Assembly (NCBI GenBank): GCA_026018925.1
Contig: JAKSZU010000020.1
Coordinates: 44,684,568-44,748,567, forward strand
Origin: Tupaia tana
Taxonomy: Eukaryota > Chordata > Mammalia > Scandentia > Tupaiidae
DNA length: 64,000 nt
Direction of reading: 5' to 3'
A model generated the notes under the pieces. It was not told the origin of the DNA. It made no database searches and saw nothing but the letters and a program-made list of their open reading frames with translations. Of the stretch, positions 1-8,873 are shown one piece after another. How positions within the stretch are numbered: position 1 is the stretch's first letter; each line of letters opens with the position of its first letter. Position numbers and translations under genes: made by a program.

Positions 1-2045
1 CTTTCTTTCCATCTTCCTCTTATGTGCACTAATTGCTATGGACTTCTTTCTTAGGACTGCTTTAGCGGTGTTCCAAATATTATGGTAACTCGTGTCCTCT
101 GTCTTTTGCTTCATGAATCTTTTTATTTCAGTCTTTATTTCTTCAGTAGTTTTGGAGTCATTCAGGAATAGGTTATTTTGTTTCCATGTATTTGAGTATT
201 TTTGAGGATTTCTCTTGAAATTAAACTCAAATTTCATTCCATCATGGTCAGAGAAGATGCTGGATATTGATTCTATGCCTTGAATCTGTAGAGGCTTGTT
301 TTGTGCCCTATGATGGGGTCAATTTTCGAAAAAGTTCCATGTGGTGTTAGAAAATAGTGTATCATGGTTTTTGGATGGAAAGTTCTATAGATGACTGTTA
401 AGTACATTTGATTTATGGTATTATTTAGATCCTTTATCTCTTTATCTATTTTTTGTCTAGATCTGTCCAGAGGGGATAGTGCAGTGTAGAGGTCTCCAAC
501 AATTAGTGTGTGGCAGTCTATCTCCCCTTTTAGATCAGTATTTCCTTCACATATTTGGGTGCTCCTGTGTGAGATGCATAGATATTTATGTGTTATATCT
601 TCTTGATCGATTGACCCTTTTACTACAATGTAATGCTTCTGTTTTTTAATCCATTCAGCAAGTCTCTGTCTCTTTATTGGAGAATTTAATCCATTAACAT
701 TCAACATTATTATTGATACTTCCAGACTTGTCCTTACCATTAATTTCTCCATATATGTGTATTTCTCTCTTTAGTTTTATTGGTATAGTACTCTTTTCAG
801 AATTTCTTGAGAGCTGGTAAATTCTTTCAGGTTTTGTTTATCTGAGAACTTTTTTTTGTCCTCTTTTCCTATTTGAAGGATAATCTTGCTGGGTATACTA
901 TTCTTTGTTGAAATTGTTTTTCATATAACACTTTGAATATATTTCCCCATTCTTTCCTTGCTTGCATTGTATCCAATGAGAGGTCTGGTGTTAGCCTAAT
1001 AGGACAGCCTTTGTAAGTGATTTGACATTTCTCTCTTGCCAATCTTAGTATCCTGTCTTTGCCTGTGATCTTGGCTAATCTAGCTATGATGTGCTGTGCA
1101 GAGGATCATCTTGGAATGATTCTACCTGGGTTTTCTTCTGTATTTTTTGAGTCTGGATGTTTGAATGCCTCTCTAGACTTGGAAAATTTTCTCCCAGAAT
1201 TTCATGGCATAGATTATCAATGCCCTTATGAGTTTCTGGGATACTAATTATTTGGATGTTTGAGTGTTTCATGCTATCTAGTACTTCTTGTATATTATCT
1301 TCAATCTTCTTGTCTGTTTTCTCAGTATTTTTGATTATTTTTACTAGGTCAGAGGTTCATCTTCTACTTCTGAGATTTAATCTTCTGCATGCTTTTAATA
1401 CTTTTGATGGAGGTTTTGATTTCCTGTATTGTAGCCTTCTTATCTGAAAGTTATATTTGATTCTTTTTAATGGTGTCCAATTTTTCTTTCATATCATGGA
1501 AGGACTTCCTCATCTCTTGGAGCTCAACATCTCTTTTCTCTTGTATCTCATAGAGTTTTGCTACCATAAATATTCTAAATTCTTTCCCTGACATTTTGTT
1601 AATATCCTCTAATTTTTCTCTGCTTGGAGACAAGTTACAGTGTTCCCTTGTTGGAGATGTATTACTTGATTCTCTCATCCTTGAGGCTCTTCTCTAATCT
1701 TTAGTCATTTGGTAATGTATTCACTTTTGGCTAATTGGTTGGAGAAGGAATCTGTGACTGTTAGCACATATGTTTTTCTTACTGTGAAATAATTCATTGC
1801 TATTTTCTCACTTCTACTGATTTATCTAGTGAGGGAATCACAGGAGGAGTTTTGCAATCAGATTTATGAATGGGAATTTTACTCTTTTTGCAACCACTAC
1901 AGTGAGGTGCAAAAAATTATCTAAAACTAACAATGTTCAGATGTTTAGCTACTATGCAGCTAGTCTTTTCTAGGCAGTGGGTAAGGGTTGACCAGTAAAA
2001 TTAGAAAGTAAGGTAAAACAAAAATAATTTAAGAAATAGAAATAG
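1..2045 (-). mobile_element. L1 element, 5' part (5' UTR, ORF1, start of ORF2), cut by left edge
   Basis: Reading the minus strand: an L1 5' UTR at about 2045-1690, ORF1 pieces at about 1680-850 (N-terminal coiled-coil residues such as KMSGKEFRIFMVAKLYEIQE, then RRM/C-terminal fragments), and the ORF2 endonuclease start at 752 (LNVNGLNSPIKRQRLAEWIK). In the endonuclease region the frame jumps from AEWIKKQK to HYIVVKGSIDQ, so roughly 180 bp are missing compared with the + strand copy at 29.2-29.5 kb. ORF1 is frameshifted. The 3' part lies left of the window. Inactive. Confidence 0.85.
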
Positions 2046-2160
2046 GGTTCATTCTATGTCTTAGTAACTGTAAATAATGCTGCAAAACATGGATGTGCAA
2101 GTGTTTTCCCAGTGAGTGTATTCCTATCCTTTAGGCAGATACCCGGGGGTGGAAGCGCTG

Positions 2161-2262
2161 GATCATATGGTAGTTGTATTTATAGGTTTTTGAGGATCAT
2201 ATGGTAGTTGTATTTATAGGTTTTTGAGAATCATATGGTAGTTGTATTTATAGGTTTTTGAG
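2161..2262. repeat. 34-bp tandem triplication inside L1 fragment
   Basis: Three head-to-tail copies begin at 2161, 2195 and 2229, each containing ATCATATGGTAGTTG and ending TTTTTGAG. The only difference I see is the first base of the third unit. Other L1 copies in the window have one unit here, so this is a local expansion. Confidence 0.9.
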
Positions 2263-2365
2263 GAACCTCTGTATTGTTCTCCACAGTGGCAGTACTAGTT
2301 TACATTCACACTAACAGTGTAGGAGAGTACCATTTTCAACACAGCCTCATCAGCACTTATCAGTC

Positions 2366-2543
2366 TTTATTTTATTTATTTTAATTTTACCAAAGAGAGA
2401 GAGAGAGAAAGAGGGGAAAGGGGGGATAGAGAGAGAGACAGAGAGAGAGAGAGAGAAAGAGGGAGAAAGTAAAGAGCAGCAAACTGCGAGGTCTGGCCAT
2501 GTTGGTATCTAGTGCCCTTAACCACCATGCCACCTGCTGGCCC
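2366..2543 (-). mobile_element. SINE type B (short tRNA-derived)
   Basis: Reverse complement begins GGGCCAGCAGGTGGCATGGT and carries a degenerate tRNA-like B box, then a long GA/TC-rich tract and a tail of TAAAATAAATAAAATAAAG type. Inserted in the surrounding L1 fragment. Confidence 0.8.
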
Positions 2544-2809
2544 ACTCTTTTTTTTTTTTTTTTAATCTTAGCCATTATGACTGGGGTTAGATAATATTTC
2601 ATTGTGGTTTTGATTTGCATCTCTGTTAAATAAGGAATGTTGAGCATTTTTTTTTTCACATGCTTTTTGTTGATATGTCTTTCTTAGGAATTGTCTTTCC
2701 ACTTCTTTGTCCATCTCTAATTGAATTAATTTGATTATTGTTAATTTTTTGGAGTAAGCTGCTTATATTCTATGTCTTGACATATTCTGGTTACCAGTCC
2801 TTATCTGAG

Positions 2810-2928
2810 TACATGCATGCCCCAAATTACAACAGGATAGAGAAACTAAGGAGGAAAGATTGTGGCATGACTGCTCACCACTTTCTCTCTCTCTCTCTCT
2901 CTGTCTCTGATGAGTTAAGGTACTCATT
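2810..2928 (+). mobile_element. Probable degraded SINE type A fragment, + strand
   Basis: GCATGCCCCAAATTACAACA, then GGAGGAAAGATTGTGGCATG and a CTCTCT tract, resemble the middle and end of type A (GCCCAAGATCCCGAGAGGAG, GGATTGCGGCGTGG) but are diverged and lack the tRNA head. It lies directly before two minus-strand type-A copies. Confidence 0.4.
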
Positions 2929-2938
2929 GGCAAACATT

Positions 2939-3172
2939 TTTTTTCCTGTACAGTGTGTGTGCTTGCCAGAGAGACAGAGAGAAACAATATGAGAAATTCC
3001 CCTCCAGAGTATAGCCATGCTGCAATCCCCTCTCCTCCATTCTCCTCTTGGGATTTTGGGCATGCATGCACATGTGCCTGGCGTGAGTTTCAAGACATCA
3101 GGTCTGAGGTTTGAACCTCGGTTGACTACATGGAAGTCCAGCAATGTAAACATGACACCATCTTCTTGTCCC
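2939..3172 (-). mobile_element. SINE type A (older copy)
   Basis: Minus-strand copy with GGGATTTTGGGCATGCATGC and a diverged tRNA head (TTTGAACCTCGGTTGACTAC). The left flank TTGGCAAACATTTTTT is repeated after this SINE and again after the next one, marking a shared target. Confidence 0.8.
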
Positions 3173-3182
3173 TTGGCAAACA

Positions 3183-3448
3183 TTTTTTTTTTTTTTGAGA
3201 GGTTTTGGCTATAGGGTGTGTGTGCTCGCCAGACAGACAGAGAGAGACATAGAGACAGAAAGCGAGAAATCACTCCCAGAGGGGATGGTCATGCCACAAT
3301 CCCTTCTCCTCCATTCTCCTCTCGGGATCTTGGGCATGCACGCACATGCGTCCGGCGTGAGTTTTAAGCCACCGGGTCTGGGACACAAACCGCGGTCAAC
3401 TACGTGGGAGTCCAGCGACATAGCCAATATGCTAACTGCTGGTTCCCC
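3183..3448 (-). mobile_element. SINE type A, stacked on the previous copy
   Basis: Minus strand: T-run (the A tail), GAGAGGTTTTGGCTATAGGG, CA/GA-rich stretch, then the tRNA-like head ending CTAACTGCTGGTTCCC. Flanked by TGGCAAACATTTTTT at 3174 and 3449, the same target duplication as the neighbouring copy. Confidence 0.88.
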
Positions 3449-3752
3449 TGGCAAACATTTTTTTAAAGGTATTAAAAAAGACTTGTAAATAAATTTTATA
3501 ATAGCTTTATTTATAATTGCCTCAAATTGGAGACAATCCAGGAGTTAAAAAGCAAAGCAAAAGTATTGATATATACCACACTGTGGATAAATATCAAAAA
3601 CATGCAGAGTGAAAAAAAGCACCATACATCAGAAAGTTTGGGTCCAGCCAGGAGAGAAACCACACAATACTTTAATAGTTAAAGTTAAATATAAATATAA
3701 CCATACAAAAATTAACATAACAGGGTTGGCTATTAAGAAGTAAAGAAAACTC

Positions 3753-4006
3753 GGGACCAGCAGTTAGTGTAATGGCTATGTCGCTGGACTACCATGTAGT
3801 TGACTGCGGTTCGGGTCCCAGTCCCGGGTATGTGTGCATGTGTGCCCAAGATCCCGAGAGGAGAATGGAGGAGAAGGGATTATGGTGTGGTCATCCCCCC
3901 TAGGAGGTGATTTCTTGCTTTCTGTCTCTGTCTCTTTCTGTCTGGCTGGCGAGCGCACGCTCCCAATAGCAAAAATCTATCCAAAAAAAAAAAAAAAAAA
4001 AAAAAA
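3753..4006 (+). mobile_element. SINE type A, first unit of an A-B pair
   Basis: Begins GGGACCAGCAGTTAGTGTAA (A box TTAGTGTAATGG), with B box GGTTCGGGTCC, body GCCCAAGATCCCGAGAGGAG and an A tail. Left flank is AAGTAAAGAAAACTC; a related CAAAGAAAACTCTA follows the type-B SINE at about 4222. Confidence 0.88.
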
Positions 4007-4011
4007 ACTCT

Positions 4012-4220
4012 GGAGCTGGTAGCTGGTGTGGTGGTTAAGGGTACTGAACTCCTGCATGGCCTACCACAGTTTGAGTACTGGACCTGGTGGTTTTCTTTCT
4101 CACTTTTCCTCTCTCTCTCTCACTCTCAATCTTGCTCTGTCCCTCTTGCATCAAATTAAAATAAGTAAGTAAATAAATAAATAAATAAAGTTAAACAAAA
4201 TAATTCTTTAAAAAAAAAAA
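4012..4220 (+). mobile_element. SINE type B, second unit of an A-B pair
   Basis: GGAGCTGGTAGCTGGTGTGG head, TTTGAGTACTGGACCTGGTG around the B box, pyrimidine tract, then ATCAAATTAAAATAAGTAAG and AATAAATAAATAAA tail. The AAACTCT seen before the pair also separates the two units. Confidence 0.8.
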
Positions 4221-5892
4221 GGCAAAGAAAACTCTAAATAATATAGAAATAGCAGCTGTTTGGAGCAGCCATTATCTCTAAAGCTAACATTAAGTATCCA
4301 AGAATAGGTACATTTTAAGTACCCAAGAAAAGGTACCCATTTCCTCATTGTAGGTCACTTAAAGCAAAAGCTGTTTTGGTGTTGGTGGAACCTGCTGGAA
4401 ATCTCTGTGGTGCAGAGCACATCTGTTAATGTGTGATGTCTCACCAGAGGCACTTTGCTACAAATTTCTCAAGTTGCCTCAAACATGTAGGAGCTTGATG
4501 CTGAAGAAGCTGAGTGCACCACAGGAGCCTGTTGCTGGAGAAGTTGTGCAGGAGTCAATGAGCTCACTGGAGCCAGAGAGAAAAAAATGACTTTTTTCCT
4601 GTAGGGTCTCTCTTGTGTTCTCTATTGTTAAAGCTTGATGTTATGCCAGTTACCAAAGGAGAACTCTAAAATTTTATTGTTTTCAAAGAATGGGCAAAAT
4701 GAGTGAATTTAGAATTGAAATACAATAGTTAACTGGCACAACCTGTTAACTTTCAGTTTATTTGACATTTTTAAAGAGAAACCTAATTTATGATAGAAAG
4801 CACATCTCACAAAAATCCAGAACACTAGTTGCCTCTGGGGATTGGGGAGATGAGGGCAGAAATTGGAGAGATGAGTGCAGGGATTGAAAAAGGCAAAAGG
4901 GGGACCACTGGGGTCCAACCTCGGCAGGGATGGGTTGACTCGTCGGAGGCAGCACAGGCCTCAGTGTCTTTTTATGCACATCCTGAGTCAGACACTCCTC
5001 AGAGATTGCTCTCTGTAGAGTGACAACCGCCAGGAATTATCATGCCTTTTTATTGAAAATGTGATACATGCAAGTAAATGGGTGAGGGGCTATGTGTTCT
5101 AATTATCAGTTCAATAGGGATCATAGTTTCCATTCAGGGTTGGATTAAGGGTGGGTCTATTGTGGTAGGCAGGTCTTCATGGAATGCAGTTTCAGGAAAG
5201 CAGCTCCAGCAAGCAGAGATAATTATCAGCTGATGCGGCGGCAGCCATCTTGTGATTACTGAGCATGATGCTGAGAAAAGAAAACCTCAAGTATAGATAT
5301 TAGTTCTTATGGATCTCAATAAAGAATGATACTTATATAGTTTTATAGGGATCTAAAACTTAATTTAAGGAATCCGAATATATTTATCTATTTCACTTGG
5401 TGAGGGTTGGGGTGTCCTGGGCCAGTTTTGGCCTAATCTTATTTTATGTAAAGAAAAGATTATCTTTAAGCTTATATTAAATGTATCTTGAAGGGCCTTC
5501 CAAAGGTCAAGATTATTTCTGCCTAGATAGAACTTCAGCACACCCTCTATTGTGACCACAGAGATAAAGCATTGTAATTGACAGTAGGTGATAAGGGCCA
5601 AGGGGAGTGGTCGGGGGATTTTTGAGAAATCACATACTCAAGAGAGCTATATAATTCTTTTATAGTAGTATATCAGGGAGTCAGAGGGGAGTCGCTTCCC
5701 AACAAGGCTACCACAGTTTCTGGAGCATATAGCAAGCGGCCTTGCCAACATGCTAAATTGACCCAAGCTTTGTTCCTAGGTTGGGGGGCTTACAGCAGCA
5801 GCCTTGCCAACATGCTGAACCAACCAAAGCTATGCTCAAAGGTCAAAGGCTCAAAACAGATCCTGGGGCCTCACCGAGTTGGACTCCTCCAG
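4221..5892. other. Intergenic stretch, no gene; possible degraded LTR or unclassified repeat
   Basis: No open frame with a recognisable domain. 4839-4880 has a 21-bp tandem repeat (ATTGGGGAGATGAGGGCAGAA-like). 5736-5855 contains a 62-bp tandem duplication around CCTTGCCAACATGCT. The 4900-5880 part has motifs reminiscent of an LTR (AATAAAG near 5320, GCAGCCATCTTG near 5243), but I cannot find paired ends or a primer binding site, so classification is open. Confidence 0.35.
5736..5858. repeat. 62-bp imperfect tandem duplication
   Basis: CCTTGCCAACATGCT occurs at 5740 and 5802. The following sequences (AAATTGACCCAAGCTTTGTT and GAACCAACCAAAGCTATGCT) are also related, giving a two-unit direct repeat of period 62. 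Confidence 0.7.
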
Positions 5893-6160
5893 GGGACCAG
5901 CAGTTAGCATAATGGCTATGTCGCTACTATCATGTAGTTGACTGCGGTTCAAATCCCAGACCCGGTGGCTTAAACTCACGCCGGCCGCATGTGTGTGCGT
6001 GCCCAAGATCCCAAGAGGAGAGTGGAGGAGAAAGGATTGCGGCATGGCCATCCCCCTTGGGGGGGGGGGGGTGATTTCTCACTTTCTGTGTCTCTGTCTC
6101 TGTCTTTCTGGCAAGCGCACGCGCCCTATAGCAAAAAAAGTCTCCAAAAATAAAAAAGGC
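5893..6160 (+). mobile_element. SINE type A
   Basis: GGGACCAGCAGTTAGCATAA head with A box, GGTTCAAATCC B box, body with GGATTGCGGCATGGCCATCC, a run of 12 G at about 6059-6070, and CCCTATAGCAAAAAAAGTCTC end. Complete copy. Confidence 0.88.
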
Positions 6161-6256
6161 AAAAGGGAGTATTATTTTTTTGCAGTAGTAGTAATATTTT
6201 GTATCTTGAGAGTATTTAGATGACTTACATGTATGCATTGGTCAAAACTCAAGGTT

Positions 6257-6490
6257 TGGGGCCAGCAGGTGGTGTGGTGGTGAAGGTGCTGGATCCCAAT
6301 GGCCAACTCCGCCATTCAAGTTCTAGACTAGGTGGCCTGAAAACATGCCAAATGTGTGTGCATGCATGCCCAAAATCCTGAGAGGAGAAGGGATTTTAGT
6401 GTGGCTATCCCCCTGTGGGATGATTTCCCACTTTCCTTCTCTCTGTCTTTCTCTATGCTTTCCAGCAAACACTCTTGCCCTAGGGTAAAC
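6257..6490 (+). mobile_element. SINE, mosaic of type B head and type A body
   Basis: Head GGGCCAGCAGGTGGTGTGGT is type B, but the body CATGCCCAAAATCCTGAGAG with GGATTTTAGTGTGGC is type A. It may be an older intermediate subfamily (type C) or a chimera. The end is GCCCTAGGGTAAACAAAAAC. Confidence 0.75.
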
Positions 6491-6825
6491 AAAAACAACA
6501 AAAAGACAATATAAAAAAACTACCCCTCCCCCCAAAATCCCACAAAACAAACAAGTTTTAAGATTTGTGTATGTCTTTGTAAATTTTATTATAGAGGAAA
6601 AATATAAACAAAAAAACATTCATAGTGATGTATTTAGGGGCCAAGTGTATTGGTTTTTATAATTTATTTTGAAATATATCACAAAATAATATGGACTGTT
6701 GGATGAATAGAGAGATGTATGGTAATATAAGAGTAGTCAAATGTTAATAGTAGGATCTAATACTCTAGATCTAGGGGACATTGATACAGTAAAATTATTT
6801 TAGCTTTTTAACTCTCTTTCTTTTT

Positions 6826-6883
6826 TTTTTAAAGAATTGTATTATTAAACTTTTATTTGTTTTCATTTGACCAGCATGAGAGT

Positions 6884-6924
<41 letters not shown>

Positions 6925-7012
6925 TGAGAAAGCAAGCTGCCAGGTCTAAGTCTTGAACTGTTGGCCATGTGAGCCTTCAGTGCCCTTAACCACCACACCA
7001 CTTGCTGGCTTT
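6826..7012 (-). mobile_element. SINE type B with long GA tract
   Basis: Minus-strand copy: tail side TTTATTTGTTTTCATTTGAC, a GAGAGA tract at 6884-6920, then AAGTCTTGAACTGTTGGCCA and ACCACACCACTTGCTGGC as the tRNA-like head. Confidence 0.8.
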
Positions 7013-7018
7013 AACTTT

Positions 7019-7278
7019 CTTTTTTTTTTTTTTTATTGCCAGAGGGCAAGCATGCTTATGAGAGGAAAAGAGAGTGACAATGCACTCCTCAGTGGGACTA
7101 TTCTGTTTTTGTTTTTTTTTTTTTTTCAATTTCTCTGTCCCATCAGGATTTGGGGCAAGCATGCACACATGTCTGGCTTGTTTTTCATGTTGGTGGGCTG
7201 GGACTCAAGCTGTTGTAGGCCATGTGGGATTTAGTTCCCTACGTACTGTGTTTAACCACTGTGCTACAGGACCAGCCC
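7019..7278 (-). mobile_element. SINE type C (older, A-related), T-run inside
   Basis: TTGCCAGAGGGCAAGCATGC, ATTTGGGGCAAGCATGCACA, TTGGTGGGCTGGGACTCAAG and TTAACCACTGTGCTACAGGA give a diverged type-A-like layout. A T-rich expansion lies at 7111-7127. Confidence 0.7.
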
Positions 7279-8029
7279 TATAGCTTTCCTTTTTGTTGGA
7301 AACATTTCAGAATTAGGCATTGGAAAGAAAAAAAAGTATCTTATGGTCAGACAGTGGTGCAGCTATAACACAATATTCAAGACTGACCCACATAGGAAGG
7401 ATGCAGGTTCTGTCTGGAGATTTCTCTAAGTAGCTGAGCACAGTTGTGATCCAAGACTGACTTAAGCTGGGGAGTCAAAATCCTGTTGGCTACTCTCTCT
7501 CTGTTTCTCTCTCTCTTGCTCATGAAGGAAATAAACACATGAATTTTAAAAGTAAATATTACCATAACTGAGGAGAGAAGGAGAGACTGCAGGAGGGCAA
7601 GATTGGAAGGGGGCAGATGAGTAAGGAGGCAGTTTGGGTAGAGTACCAAGAGATGACGACAACCTGAACTGGCAGTGGATGGAGAGAAGCAGAATCAGTA
7701 TAACTCTGGTGAGTGAAAGTGAGATGTAATATGGATGCATTGTAGATGGGAGGTGAAAAAGAGGAAGGAATCAGTAATGATAGTCAAGATTTGATTTCTT
7801 ACAGTCAGATGGTGGTGTCTTTGCTGTGGTAGAAAAGACTGAGTGATAATTATGTTTGAAATACATGGACTGAAGTAAATTCTGGCTTAGACCTCTGTAT
7901 CAGGTTTAAGATATCTCTAAGACTTCTCAGTGGAACTGTCATATCAGAAATGAGATATATGTTTGGAAGAGAGAAGAGAGAGCTGGGCTAGAGAAATGTT
8001 AGTTGGAGCCTTTCAGAAAATACCAGTCA
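7279..8029. other. Intergenic, no gene; possible further SINE-like element near 7340-7555
   Basis: GTCAGACAGTGGTGCAGCTA, a CTCTCTCTGTTTCTCTCTCT tract and a GGAAATAAACACATGAATTT tail at 7345-7555 resemble a tRNA-derived SINE layout but I cannot identify the head. The rest shows nothing recognisable. Confidence 0.35.
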
Positions 8030-8423
8030 TTCTGGACTGAATTGTCTCTCCATGCTGCACACCCTCCAAATTGGTATGTTGAAATACTAGCCCTCAATAT
8101 GACTGTATTTAGACATAGGGTCTTTAAGGAGATAACTACAATTATAAACAGGCACAACACTGGGGCTCTAACCCAATAAGACTGGTGTCTTTACAGAAAG
8201 AGGAAGAGACAACCAGGAAGGCACATGCGCAGAGAAGAGGCCATGTAAGGATGCAATGAGAAAGTGGCCATTTGCAAACCAAGGAGAGAAGCTTCACCCA
8301 ACCAACCCTGCCAGCACCTTACTCTCAGATTTTCGGCCTCCAAAACTGTGGGACAATAAATTTCTTTTGTTGAAACCATTCAGTCAATGGATTTTGTCAT
8401 GGCAGCCCCAGTGAACTAATATA
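8030..8423 (+). mobile_element. MaLR/MLT1-like solo LTR
   Basis: Order of motifs typical of mammalian MLT1 LTRs: GGACTGAATTGTCTCTCC at the start, GGTATGTTGAAATACTAGCC, GACTGGTGTCTTTACAGAAA, GGCCTCCAAAACTGTGGGAC, AATAAATTTCTTTTGTT, and AGTGAACTAATATA at the end. Noncoding relic of an ancient endogenous retrovirus-like element; no internal part seen. Confidence 0.75.
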
Positions 8424-8873
8424 CCAGCCAATGTCTTTAAAGCCATGAAAATAGATATGATCACTTAGGAAGAAAATGTAAGAAGAGTAGAGCGATCATT
8501 TTTCAGTCTGAGGAATACAGATATCAAGGAGCCAAACAGGGCAAATAAGTTAGCAAAGAAGATTGAGAAGGTTAATGGGAAACTGACAGAGAGACATAAA
8601 AACCAAGAGAAGAAAATGTTTTTCATTAATTAATTAATTTATTTTTTATATACATTCAATGACATTGTTTAGCTTATGAAGTGTACATTTCAATATGTGA
8701 ACATTTCTCCCCAGTCCAGTTGATGAAAATATCTTCAATAGATTACACCACACCTACCCATCCCATCAATGCTCTGTCTCTGTATCTCTCTTCCAAATGT
8801 CCTTTCCTAGACCCCTCTCCTCCACACACACCACATCTGACATTCACACCCATCTTTTGTGTTTGTATATCTT

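Larger units (their letters stand above)
2048..2815 (-). mobile_element. L1 ORF2 3'-region fragment interrupted by a SINE
   Basis: Minus-strand sequence equivalent to the C-terminal end of ORF2, with the familiar [23 protein letters not shown]-like and DPAIP-like region seen elsewhere in the window. It runs 2048-2365 and resumes at 2544 after a type-B SINE. A 34-bp unit is repeated three times at 2161-2262. The usual L1 3' UTR is absent to the left, where the 5' end of the preceding L1 abuts. Confidence 0.7.

Noticed and set aside
4830-5892. Endogenous retrovirus with LTRs and internal region
   Set aside because: No paired LTR ends, primer binding site or gag/pol-like frame could be seen; left as unclassified.
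5893-6145. tRNA gene candidates from A- and B-box sequences
   Set aside because: The boxes sit in SINE heads that do not fold as a complete cloverleaf with matching acceptor stems and are followed by SINE bodies; these are tRNA-derived repeats.
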